Source of the DNA: Phlebotomus papatasi
Taxonomy: Eukaryota > Arthropoda > Insecta > Diptera > Psychodidae
NCBI RefSeq assembly: GCF_024763615.1
Contig: NC_077222.1
Coordinates: forward strand, 13,392,001 to 13,456,000
Length of the DNA: 64,000 nucleotides
Direction: 5' to 3'
Shown here: piece by piece, positions 1 to 10,812 of the stretch
How the letters are laid out: every line of letters starts with the position of its first letter
Numbering within the stretch: the first letter of the stretch is position 1
The notes under the pieces: model-generated
Told to the model about the DNA's origin: nothing
Databases searched by the model: none
What the model saw: the letters and a program-made list of their open reading frames with translations, nothing else
Position numbers and translations under genes: made by a program

Positions 1-1054
1 ATTACGTTAAAATTTGCGGTGTCAAAGGAATGAGCAACATTGAAACCAAATTTCATTATAGCCAAATGTTTAATTTGCGGCTGCTCTTGGTAATTTAAAT
101 ATTACATTCCCTTGCACTTTTTTTTTGATCAGGAAAAAAATCCAATAAATTCTCTCTGTGGGTACAAAGTGGAGCATATAGTACAGGAAATTAACTAATC
201 AACAATTAAACTCTGTAGAGAATCTCCATTATACGATAAAAAATTGCAACAACGGAAAATATAATGAAATGTTGAACCTTATGCTTCAGGAAAGCATTCT
301 TCCTGAAATATCTCTATCAATCCGTTGAGTGAGAGGAAACAAAAAAAAAGCTCAAATATTATTACGCTATATATTCAACTTTTCTCATCTCACCTCAATT
401 TTCTCCAGGGAAAAATTGACGTTAGTCGTAATGTCTTCACCTTTGAGGGATGTAATTTCATACTTGTGAATTCCAGCATGCATCTCAAGTCACATGGAAA
501 TTTCAACTCCCTTATGCAATTTTTCTCCAACCCTCCATAGCTCTTTTGATTCCCCAGAGGATCATCTTGAAGTACGATCCCATTGGGATGTCGAGGTTGA
601 GTCCTCGAGTCAAATGTAAATTCTTTTTTAACACTTCCCTCTTTGTCATTTTATTGCTTGATCAGCAATTTTATTCAATGTGCGTCTTAAAAATTTCTTC
701 ACAATTTTTCTAAGACGCTTTCGATATAAGGAATATCAGTAAAATATAAAACAAGTTGAATTATATTAATAAAAATTAGAATATTATAATTCTTGAGGTA
801 GATATAGAGTAATGTCTGATTCAAGTGATGAAAATTTAACAATTTATTGCACAAGGAAAAAGTAGAATCAATCCAACGTTCTGTAAAAATCTATGCATAA
901 AACAATATAGAATTTTCCTCGGACATAATGATCATTTAAATAAACTAATAGAGTGGGTAAATTGGAATTTCAGGAATTTTATCAATCGTTAATGGACAAT
1001 ATTTTCTTCATAAATTGATTTTAAATTCGCTGGAAAGAAGATCTGCAATATCCC
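1..1054. other. AT-rich non-coding stretch, no feature seen
   Basis: No gene, RNA or terminal-repeat element is recognisable here. The short open frame around 325-540 is low-complexity and shows no domain. The stretch is consistent with intronic or intergenic insect DNA. Confidence 0.5.
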
Positions 1055-1135
1055 ATTTTAGTCGAGACACACGCAGGGGGATTATAACAGCTGGGAAGGA
1101 GATTTATATGGTAAATCACTGAAAAAGTACTAATA

Positions 1136-1368
1136 GGGTCGGAGGAACGTCTGCTCGACAGGGAACCTCTATTGACACTTTTGTCAAAATGTTGAAAATT
1201 ATTTAATGTATCTAGTGAAATATAAGTAATAATAACGTTTTTTCTGTAATATACCTTTTACTATAAACAGAGATGTTCAAATTTCGTATCCCAAATGGTA
1301 CAGAGTAGGGTGTCAATAGGTGGTGCTGACACGAGTTCTTAAAGTGTCAATAGACGTTCCTTCCACCC
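1136..1368. mobile_element. MITE family E, copy 1 (233 bp)
   Basis: The terminal inverted repeats are GGGTCGGAGGAACGTC on the left and GACGTTCCTTCCACCC on the right, preceded by TA on the left; the right flank is AA, probably a mutated TA. Short inner motifs also pair (CTATTGACACTTT and AAAGTGTCAATAG). It closely matches the copy at 4496-4725. No transposase is encoded. It interrupts the tandem array after its first recognisable unit. Confidence 0.8.
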
Positions 1369-2188
1369 AATGTCTTTGTAAATAGTTTTGAAATTTAATT
1401 GCAAAACCAATCTGCTCCTATAGACTAAATTTATAATTTTTCGTTTTAGTCGAGACATACACTGGGAAATTATAAGAGACAAAAAGCAGGGTTTATCTTA
1501 AGTTTTAACCACTCAAGTGGTTTTTCTCGAACTCATAAATCACAAAAATATTACTTAAAATTGATTTCAAAATTCTATTGCAAATATATACTGCTTCCAG
1601 GGAGTAAATCTGAAACTCTTTGTTTTAGTCGAGACACAGACGAGGGAATTATAACAGACAATAAGGAGAGTTTATCTTTAATGATAACCATTCAAATGGT
1701 TATTCATGAACTAATAAATCACAAAAATATTACTTAAAATTGATTTCAAAATTCTATTGCAACAATATTCTGTTTTTAGGGAGTATATCTGAAATCCCTT
1801 GCTTTAGTCGGGACACACACATAGGAGTTATAACAGACAAAAAGGAGAGTTTATCTTAAATGATAACCACTCAAATGGTGTTTCACGAACAAATAAATTA
1901 CGAAAATATTACTCAAAAATGGTTTCAAGATTTTATTGCAAAACCATTCTCCTTCTAGGGAGCAAATCTGCAAATTTTGATTTAGTCGGGCCACATACGG
2001 AGGGATTATAACATGTAAGAAGATGATTTTATTTCAAGACTTAACTCCTCAGACGTATTTAATTAAACTGATGAGTCAGTGAAATATATTTAAAAACAGG
2101 TTTTAAAATTTCGTTGTAAGATCAATTTGATTCTAGAGAGTAAATCAGAAATTCTTTATTTTAACCAAGGTTTCTACAAGAGGATATA

Positions 2189-3149
2189 GGGGAAAGTCGT
2201 CTGCCTTTAAATGCAGCAGCCTTCAAATGTTGCGATTTTTTCGTTGTTCTCAAAAGCATAAATTATATTCTATTAACTATTAGGTAGCTATCCATCATCC
2301 TCACAAATCATCAAAAAATGGAGAGCCTAGGTCCTATTTCCTAGATGCTAGATAAAAAAAAATGAAAATGAGCTCTAAACTGTAATTTTGATGTTCCACA
2401 AATCATGTGATTTTTCATAGTAAAAATCATTTTACAAATAAATCTTCCATTGCGACACATAGAAGGTTAATCAGGCTTAATATTTCTGTTAATACATTTT
2501 GGTTCAGATGACACAATTTTTGTGGGTGGCAAAAATTTGCAAATATCACCCTGCAGCAGCCTTTAAATGCTAATGTCGTGTGCCTTTAAATCCTATCTTT
2601 CCATACATCAAAACATGTGAAATTGAACTCCTACTTTTCTCTGACGAACGTCATACAAATACTTATAACCTGCTATCTTGCTCCGGCCGGGATGTTTCAA
2701 GTTGACAATTTTCAACTTCAATGGCTTTTTCTTCCAAATTTTCAAGTTCAAAACAGTGCTTCAGAAAAATGTGAAGAAAAGTTATTGTTTAATGTCTTTT
2801 GACTGCAGTGATGATTTTAGTGAATGCGTTAGGCTTCAATCTAATCATTTATAGCCCATTTAGTTTTATTGATTCAATATTCTCAGTGAAAAAAAACATT
2901 AAAAGGCAGCTGCCTCGCGTTTGAAGGCAGACTATGCCAGCTGGCTTCATACAAATCGACATCACTTTTTTAATTTCCTCAGAAGGAAAAACAGAGGACT
3001 TGCAAGTTCTAAATGAGGTAATCATATACACCGAATGAACAAGAGAATTTTTTGGTGTAGTAGAAAATAAAATCCATTTTGTGGATTCTTCAGAAAAAAA
3101 TCTTAAATTTGGAACTCCATTTTTCGTTTGAAGGCAGACGACTTTCCCC
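2189..3149. mobile_element. TA-flanked inverted-repeat element inside the tandem array (961 bp)
   Basis: The termini are GGGGAAAGTCGTCTGCCTTT and, as reverse complement, CGTTTGAAGGCAGACGACTTTCCCC, with TA on both sides (2187-2188 and 3150-3151). The motif 'tgcctttaaatg' recurs internally near 2535-2590. The ORFs inside are short and unrecognised, so the element is non-autonomous. Tandem-array units resume on both sides, so the element is younger than the array. Confidence 0.8.
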
Positions 3150-4495
3150 TAACTGGAAAAAGATTTCTTCTTATATGTTAACCATAGCCATGTATTTTTG
3201 CAAACTTATAAACGACAAATAATATCTTTGTATAAAGTTTTAAAAAATTAATGTAAAACCATTCTACTTCTATGGAGCAAATCTGCAATTCTTTGATTTA
3301 GTCAAGACACACACTCAGGAATGATTATAACAGGTAAAACGAAGATTTCTTTTTTTTTTGTATGAACCACTCAGGTGTATCTTCACTAATTCGTAAACCA
3401 CAAAAACATCTTTAAATGCAATTTTAAAAATCAATTGTAAAACCATTTTGCTTCTGAATAGAAAAGCTGTAATTTTGATTTTAGCTGAGACACCTACGAG
3501 GGATTATGATACGCAAGAAGGTCATTTTATCTTACGATGAACCACTAAAATTTGTTTTCATAAAATAATAAACCAGAAAAATATCTATAAAAATGGATTT
3601 GTAATGCAATTGTAAAATTATTTTGCTTCCAGAGAAAAAATATGCAATTATTAACTTTAGTCGAGACACACACGGAAAGATTATAACAAGCAAGACGAAG
3701 ATCTCGTTTTTTTTAATTTCTGGTGTATCTTCACTCATTCGTAAACCACAAAAATAGCTTTTGCTTCTGAAAATAAAAGCTGCAATTTTTGTTTTAGCTG
3801 AGACACTTACGGGGAATATTATAATATTTTCTCTTAGTGTGAACCAGTAAAAAGTATTTTCACAAAATAATAAACCAGAAAAATATCCTTATAAATCGTT
3901 TAAATAGTAATGCGATTAGCAATTGTAAAACTATTTTGCTTCTAGAGAGTAAATTTGCAATTATTCGGTTTAGTCGAGACACACACTGTAGAATTATAAC
4001 ACACGTGAAGGAGCTTTCGTCTTATTTGTAAACTACTCAAATATATTTTAATTAACTCATAAATAACGAAAATACCTCTGTAAATAGCTTTAAATCACGA
4101 TTGTAAAAGCATTCAGCTTCTGGGTAGTAAATCTTAAATTCCTAATTTTAGTCGAAACACATACGGATGGATTATAACAGGCGAGCAGGAAATTTTATCA
4201 TCACTTTGATGTATTTTAAAGAGCTCATAAACCAGAAACATAATCTTCGAAAGCAATTTTAAAATTCGATTGTAAAATTATTTTACTCCTGGGGAAAAAT
4301 TTACAATACCTATTTTAGCCGAGACACATACGAAGGATTATAACAGACAAGAATCAGTTTTCATCTTAAAGAGAATGAACTTATCTTTCAATCTAAAGAT
4401 ATTACAAGTTTTAGAAACATAAGTAAATAATTGCTCTATATCAGATAATATTCTTTGTGATCTGTTATACCTTTGAACCTTTTGGCAGAAAGGTA

Positions 4496-4725
4496 GGGTC
4501 GAAGGAACACCTCTTCGACAGGGAACCCCTATTGACACTTTAGTCAAAATGTTGAAATTTATTTAATGCATCCAGTAAAATCGAAGTAATATAACGTTTT
4601 TTTCATTAATCTGCGCTCTTCGATAAGGATAAGTGTTCGAATTTCGTATTCCAAATGTTACAGAGTAGGGTGTCAATAAGTCCCGACACGAGGTCTTAAA
4701 GTGTCAATAGGTGTTCCTTTCACCC
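4496..4725. mobile_element. MITE family E, copy 2 (230 bp)
   Basis: The termini are GGGTCGAAGGAACACCT and AGGTGTTCCTTTCACCC, with TA on both sides (4494-4495 and 4726-4727). The interior matches copy 1 at 1136-1368, including 'gacagggaacc' and 'aagtgtcaatag'. The target duplication is intact here, which fixes the family boundaries. Confidence 0.85.
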
Positions 4726-4727
4726 TA

Positions 4728-6833
4728 ATTACTAATTTCCTAATAGAATAGAAAAAAAGGAAAACAACCCCCTCAATGCGTACTCTTTGTCTCTGAATAG
4801 GGAATGTAATGAAAATTTCTAGCCTAAAATCGTATAAACCACAATCTGTCCTACTGAATAGCAATGAATAGTGCAATTTATTCGCAAATATTCAAATAGT
4901 GAATGGTATAGGATGTCACTTTATTAATTACCTATCCCTATGCCCCAACACCATGAAATATACAAACACTGCCAAAGTATTGTTCTAAAAATCCAATTTA
5001 ATTTTCCATGGTGTCAAGCGAAAGTATAGAAAATGGCACGCAATTTAAAATACAATTTTGCATCTCTCATTCATTGTGAAGGGTTCTTTTTTTTCCTCTA
5101 TTTTGTCAAGCTTTACCATTAATTGAGGGCTTTCTGTATGGATTACTCATTGGCAGTATTGGGGGACCCCGGTGTATGGGCCTGATGAATGATAATGCGC
5201 AGCAAAGGAGTAGGGAACAGTGGAAGTTCAAAGGATGAGGACTCGAAATTTTTCTCACTTTAGGATATGAAAGAACACGTGGAAAAGCTTCACATTCGAT
5301 TAAAAAAAATAGGACAGGAGAGGGATGAAATCGAATGATACAATAAAAATTCCACACATGGACCAGGAAACTCCATCGAGGAGAAAGCTTTTCACATTGG
5401 ATGCCAGAATTGAAATCCTTGGGTCACATACAATGTCAGAAAAGATGAATCGATCCCACCTTCGTGTGTGAAATTGAAGGGAGAGGGGTATGGTATGAGA
5501 GGAATGAATTGGGTTGAAAACACGCGGATGAAAGCTACTCTGCAGGAGCTTTTTAATGGATCCTACACCCCATCCATTTCAACCATTTTTGAAGTGGTGA
5601 AAAGGAAAAGCGACAATTTCATGGGGCACCGCTTTTAAAAATGTCCAATTTCAGCAAAAATTGAAAGGATAGTGCGATACAAAAGGGTTACCTCATCTCA
5701 AACCTACAACCTACATTAGATACCTTTTCGTCCTAAATGCGATATTTCCCACAATTTTCACATGGTAGAAAGCAAATTTCGAATAGTCACAATTCATGGA
5801 GACTTCTACATATTGCCGGCAAATGCATTTCTTAGTAAAATCGTCATATTGAACTCTTATGGAGAATTTGTAGATTTTTCATTTTTAAAGCGAGTTATTG
5901 ATGATTTCCACGACTTCTCTGCTTTTGATTAATGAATAATCTTTTCGTAGATAGAAATAGGGACAAGTATGAAAGTAGTCAATGCAGAATTTTTGCATAA
6001 AGCTTTTCTTTAGTTGAGTGAAAGTAAATGGTTTGGAAGTCAGCAAGGAAAAGGAAAGAATCAATAGGATTTATTGAAAGTGCTACTTTAGAAAAATATT
6101 ACTTTGAAAGAGATTTTATTTGACTTTAGGAATAATTTACACTCAAAAATAGTTTTAAGCCTCACCCTCTTTAGAATCCACTGTTAAAATAAAAAATATA
6201 CAAATATATACGATTTTTTTAAACAACTTTGGCCGCAGACAAAGACCAGAGGTTTTCTTTTAAACTTAGCAATGATTATTTTTTTTACACATCTTCTGTT
6301 TCATTATCAGGGCTACAAAGGGAGGGATTTATTTATTAATTGGCATGGCTTTTCAAATCTCTTCCAAAATCAAAATTGCTAGAGCTGATAGTCCTAAGTT
6401 TCCGTCTTCCTTTTACGTAACCAAAATGAAAAAAACAATAATTAATTAATAATTGAAAATTAAAACCTTATCTTACTTACACTTAACTAAATTAAGTGTA
6501 ACCCTAGAAGTAGGGGGGCGCGGAATTTAAAATTTTCTCAATCATAAATTACAAACTATATTAGTAATTTTCGAAAATCTAACGAATCAACCCAATATTC
6601 AATCCCAAATCAAACTCTTCATAAAAATCTTCCTCGACAGAGAATTGAAGAAGTTAAGATATATCGCTACAGGATTTGACTGAAGCTAATATAAGGCAGA
6701 GTTTAAAGGTTTTATTTTACCTATTCTTAGTTAACTGATCAAAATAGAATACTTTACTGAACATGTCCGTTTTTACTGAACATATTCATTTATTTACTAA
6801 TGCTAGTTTTTATATTTCATTCAAAAACGTGTA
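4728..6833. other. Unique-looking non-coding DNA
   Basis: No exon, RNA gene or paired terminal repeats were recognised. The region around 5100-5640 is somewhat less AT-rich than its surroundings and reads like single-copy DNA, but the open frame at 5106-5357 (minus) has no recognisable domain. Confidence 0.4.
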
Positions 6834-7025
6834 GAGGAAAGTGGGGGTACATTTGAAATCCAACTTCTTTCTCTTATTTCTAAAAGGAATTTAAGCCTAA
6901 TGTGATATGGTTTCGCAATGGGCATGGGCATGGGCATGTTGAACTAAATAATATCACGGTTTAAAAATGGGACAAAAAGCCCAATTTTAAAGTTGCCCCA
7001 ATTCAAAAGTTGTCCCACTTTCCTC
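6834..7025. mobile_element. TA-flanked MITE (192 bp)
   Basis: The termini GAGGAAAGTGGGGGTAC and GTCCCACTTTCCTC are inverted repeats flanked by TA on both sides (6832-6833, 7026-7027). An inner pair around 'aagttgccccaattcaaaagttg' continues the right arm. A short tandem of GGGCAT (three units around 6918-6938) lies in the interior. No coding capacity. Confidence 0.75.
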
Positions 7026-7176
7026 TATGCCGAAATTTTCCCAGTATATTCTTTACTGTCCATTTATTATAAAATTTTTGATTACTAAAACCACAAAAAT
7101 ATTGTATTTCTGTGAGTAAAATAACTCACAGAATATATAACTCAATTATATAACTCAAAATTTTTAATAAAATTTA

Positions 7177-7386
7177 CACTGAGAAAAAGACGGGGGTGCG
7201 ATTAACTCTTTTTCCTCATAACTTTAACACTTTTTAGGTGTAAAAATATATCAACATTTTTTAATGTTATTTTTACACCTTTTTATTGGTAAAATTAACA
7301 AGAAAAAAGGTAACTTTAACCCCTGAAACACCTAAAATAAACATTTCCGGAACGTTATTTTAATTTTTTTTGGATTTCTCACAGTG
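7177..7386 (+). mobile_element. MITE family A, copy 1 (210 bp, internally deleted)
   Basis: The termini CACTGAGAAAAAG and TTTCTCACAGTG are flanked by TA on both sides (7175-7176, 7387-7388). The body shows the family signature: 'gtgcgattaac', 'ttaggtgtaaaaatatatcaaca', and 'catttccggaacgttattttaa'. Compared with the roughly 250 bp copies it lacks the block containing 'gatttcggatcaatactgcagg'. The strand given is arbitrary and is used only to compare copies. Confidence 0.9.
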
Positions 7387-7388
7387 TA

Positions 7389-7852
7389 CTTTTGATTGGG
7401 CATGAAATTATAGATTATTAATAACGTCCTTTTCTCAAAAAATTCTAAGACAAAAAGGTCATTTTTGAAGTTTTAGGACTAACGAGAGTTTTATTAAATT
7501 TTGTGCAAAAAGCTTACCATATTCTGGTGATTTCGCTCCTTATTCTCTGTTTGTAAGCTTTGCTTTAATTCTAGCACTGTAAGTTGCTCTTGATCGATCG
7601 TACATAGCAGATCGGACCCGCATTTACGGTATATCAAAGCCTGTTATTTCAATTTATTTGATTGATTTGAGCTATAGTGGTACGAGTACATGTATTTTTC
7701 TCGACTCAATCAGAGCTAAATTAATACTCTGTTTATACTTCAATCCATCTCATATTTGAATTTAAATTTACTCCACTACTGTTTTGAAACTAAAGCTCTT
7801 GTAAACCTTTTTACAAATTGGACACAAGTTTTAGGAGAATTTGTGTTTGAAT
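7389..7852. other. Non-coding stretch between MITE and LINE tail
   Basis: Nothing recognisable: AT-rich, no open frame of note, no terminal repeats. Confidence 0.4.
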
Positions 7853-8842
7853 TTTCAATTCAATTCAATTCAATTTATTGACTCACAAAACTTAGGGTAG
7901 TTCCCTCTTACAAATTTGTGGCATAAAAGAAAAAATAAAAAAAAAAATAGTTTAAAAAAAAAGGAAAATGAAGCAAAGTAAAATAAAATATAGCTTATAA
8001 AACAAATCAAGAATTTAAAAAAATGAAAAGAGAAATTAGCAAGGTCCATTCTGGAAGTGCTCCCTAATAGTGTCAGGCGATCTACGCTTCTGAGGAGCGA
8101 GAGAATTATACATAAAAACCCCTTTGACAAATAGAGTTCGTCTGAAGGACTCATGGTGTGACTTAGGGACAATCAGTCCACCGACTCTAGCCGACCCGCC
8201 AGGAGTCAAGAGAGAGGCCAGGTACCCAGGGCATCCCGATGCAATCAACCGGTTAAGAAAGATGAGAGCGCGCATTTGAAGTAGCGATGGGAGATCACAT
8301 CCTACAAAAACATTTCTATAAGAAGAAATGTGATCACGAGGGCGCAACCCGCAAATATATCTCACACAATTGTTGAAAGCAACTGAAAGTCGGCGAATCG
8401 TGTCAGCATCCGACAGAAAGAAGAGCTCTGCTCCATAATTAAAAAATGGAAGTAGCAGTGCTCGGGCTAGGAGCAAGCGAATATCATAGGGTGTGATGTC
8501 CCGGAAGCGTCTAAGTGTATAGAGAGAAAAGTTCACCTTGCGGCAAATGGTGGATGCATGGTCAGACCAAGATAACGTCTTGTTAAAGACAATACCCAGG
8601 TTTTTCACCTGATCCACAAAAGGAATAACTTCGCCGTGAAGGACTAGAGGATAGGGAGTAATGTTGGTTGCCTTTTTGCCTATGATAATAGCCTGCGACT
8701 TTTTGGGATTTAGGAGTAAGCCATTTGAAACGGACCAGTGCTCGACTTTCGCCAAATTGTCATTCATGAGCTGAAAGGTAGAGGATGGGTCAGAAGAATC
8801 ACCTTCAATGTAAATTTGCAGATCATCAGCAAATTTAAACGG
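7853..8842 (-). mobile_element. 5'-truncated non-LTR retrotransposon (LINE), 3' part
   Basis: Read on the minus strand, the 3' half of a reverse transcriptase ORF is followed by a pyrimidine-rich 3' UTR and a terminal tandem of TTGAA-type pentamers (plus-strand positions about 7854-7875). Tandem 3' tails and 5' truncation are typical of non-LTR elements inserted by target-primed reverse transcription. The reading frame is open to its stop at 8036, so the copy is fairly young. The palm motif and the following region resemble Jockey/CR1/L2-group LINEs; I cannot assign the clade by eye. Confidence 0.85.
8036..8842 (-). pseudogene. LINE reverse transcriptase fragment (palm to C-terminus)
   Basis: This is the C-terminal part of a non-LTR reverse transcriptase, which copies element RNA into the chromosome. 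Visible are FADD (the Y/FxDD catalytic motif, about 8822-8833) followed by LQIY, then 'NGLLLNPKKSQAI' (a conserved downstream motif of LINE RTs), 'LGIVFNKTLSWSDH', 'LYTLRRFRD', and a C-terminal region with 'NNCVRYICGL'. About 265 residues are retained. The fingers, the earlier RT motifs, the endonuclease and ORF1 are missing. The open frame extends upstream to 9016, but the residues before 'KFADD' do not look like RT, so the truncation lies near 8842. It is not expected to be active. The family type is certain; the clade is not. Confidence 0.85.
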
Positions 8843-9044
8843 CCACCGTCGTCTTAGCGTTAGTAAGAACCTCCAGGTTAAAAGTATCTTATATTTATTC
8901 CGATCTCTTTTTCTACGGGTTGCTTTACAAAAAGAATACAAAGTTTTTGGTAGAGTACTGACGGCAGCAATTGCATCATAAAATAAAGGAAATGAACTCC
9001 ATCCAGATGCATGCAATCCGTCTGTATGTGTAATCCGTTCTGCA

Positions 9045-9273
9045 GGGGAATTCTGTAACGATATGACAATGTCTTTTGAAAAAATTTTGGTAGTAAATTT
9101 GGGAGCAGGATAACATTAAGGACTAGTGGCTGTCAAATCGTTATTGCAAGGAGTTCTGTGAAGGTCAGAGTAATTAACATGAATCACATTTTCTAACAGT
9201 TTTCCCGAATTTTACCTCATAAAAATCCTAAATTTGTCATATATGGCAATGCCATACGGTTACAGAATTCCCC
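9045..9273. mobile_element. MITE family I, copy 1 (229 bp)
   Basis: The termini GGGGAATTCTGTAACGATAT and (A)CGGTTACAGAATTCCCC are inverted repeats. The right flank is TA and the left flank is CA, probably a changed TA. A second copy with the same ends is at 61695-61929. Both carry a 'tgacaatgtc'-like inner palindrome next to the left end. Confidence 0.8.
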
Positions 9274-9589
9274 TACAGGACAGAAAACTTCCCGTTCTGA
9301 ATTTATTGCACCTCATGACGTATCCGGTAGGAGTTCATCTACTTGATTTTCTTATGGTACTATAAATTTGCGAAGTTAGAAAAACCTAATAGCGCTGCAT
9401 TTAATAAGGATGAATAGGACACCGATATCCCAAAAATAAAAATCAATTTTTCGGACTATTTAGAGGTTAAAATAACTTTTTCTAGTAAAAAAGTCATGTT
9501 TTAGTATTTGGGACATCGATGCCTCCACACGTTTTTATAAAGGTTAACACAATGCGTGCGATAGAAACGCTTCGAGTTCGAATTCCCTT

Positions 9590-10812
9590 ATATGGGCCTC
9601 AGACCTAAGGCTTATCCATCTGGCTTAACTCCTCTAATTCCTTTCAGCCACGATTTTTTTTTAGGAAATTGTTGTTTAGAATTGGATATTAAGGGCAAAT
9701 CATCCATTAGATTTTAGAAAATCAATAAAATTGCTTGTTATTTAGATTTTTGAGACCTTCGGGAACTGGGCTAAACCTCTAGTCTGAAGCTGGCATAAGG
9801 ATAGCAGGGCTACCCGAGATTTTTCTGGTTGTAAATGTTTTGAATTGAATCCTCTTAAGCTGTAATGTACCTAATTTTGTAGGACGAGATGTCAATGTTA
9901 TTATTTAAAAATCTAGTAAAGGCTAAATCTAAATGATCAAGGGTTTTTTAAGCCTAATATAAATTCAAGCTCTTTATCACCTTAAATGGGTTTCAGAGTA
10001 GAGATTTAGTCCAGTTCCCGAAGGTCTCAAAATCTTAAATATCCAGCCATTTTATTGCTTTTCAAGTACATAATCACATCGAACAGACTGGGCTTTTTTA
10101 CATGGTCATTGCTTTTTTACTCCTTCATTGCTTTTTTACACGTGGAAAAAATATTCAAAAAATTGAGGCATCAAAGCAATTTTTGCATCAATTTGATCTT
10201 TTTCCGTTCTCTGAGACAATATTCTGTAAAAAGAAAATGATATTTTAGTAAAATTAGCCAAATTTAAATACCTTGAACAAAAAGCAAAAAGCAATTGCCC
10301 GGTCAATTGCTTTTTCTTGACACTTCCATATTACATAGTCCGTTAACATTCTCTATTTGAATTCACTGTTCGAAATTTCATCGACCACCATCGAAATCAG
10401 CTGATGCCAGGAAAAATCAAAACAAAGGAAATTTTACTCATAAAACTCTTGTGAAAACCTTTGAAATACATTTAAAATGAGTCTAGGCTTAGTGAAATTA
10501 AAGTTTAGTATAAAATACATGTGAATAATGTGAATTACATTGTTTTGAACAACTGAAAATATTTCCCGCCTTGGACATTTTACTTACACTAGATGGCGCT
10601 GTTCTCAGTAAATTATCTAATCGAAACCAATGAAGGTGTCATATCACTTCTCCATTGCTTCTTTGAAAATCGATTAAATGAGCAATGGCCCAGTCTGTTC
10701 AATGCTAATAGGTCATTTATCTTTAATAATCCAATTCTAAGTTAAACTTTTCCAAAAAATCATCAATCAGTTAAGCCATATGGCTAAGCCTTATAGGTCT
10801 GAAGCCAGTATT
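9590..10812. repeat. Dispersed repeat family N, copy 1 (interrupted)
   Basis: The left end carries 'cctaaggcttatccatctgg' and the right end carries 'taagcctta' with 'ggtctgaagcc', so the outer parts are inverted repeats. Internally, 'gagaccttcgggaactgggc' near 9751 faces 'ccagttcccgaaggtctcaa' near 10012. Related copies lie at about 54885-55315 and 62745-63005. A separate inverted-repeat element is inserted at 10081-10700. Just upstream (about 9573-9585) is a B-box-like 'cgagttcgaattcc', which may be the remains of a tRNA-derived SINE. Ends are approximate. Confidence 0.6.
10081..10700. mobile_element. Inverted-repeat element nested in repeat N (620 bp)
   Basis: The termini are GAACAGACTGGGC and GCCCAGTCTGTTC, an exact 13 bp inverted repeat. 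Inner motifs (tggtcattgcttttt on the left, gagcaatgg on the right) extend the pairing imperfectly. No clear target duplication is seen. No coding frame is recognised, so a non-autonomous DNA element is the likeliest reading. Confidence 0.6.

Larger units (their letters stand above)
1055..4345. repeat. Diverged ~178 bp tandem array, interrupted by inserted elements
   Basis: A box reading roughly TAGTCGAGACACACACG followed by GGATTATAACAG recurs near 1060, 1448, 1627, 1805, 1983, 3299, 3482, 3658, 3795, 3970, 4149 and 4315. Each is followed by a conserved tract containing 'aataaatcacaaaaata' and 'attctgcttctagggagtaaatctgcaa'-like sequence. Spacing in undisturbed parts is close to 178 bp (range about 137-183). 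The units are clearly diverged, so this is an old array. It is broken by an element at 1136-1368 and by a 961 bp element at 2189-3149, and another element sits just after its right end. I see no protein-coding content. Confidence 0.8.

Noticed and set aside
8842..9069. Upstream extension of the reverse transcriptase frame to 9016 and a second overlapping frame
   Set aside because: The residues before the FADD motif do not resemble any reverse transcriptase region, so this is flanking sequence that happens to be open.
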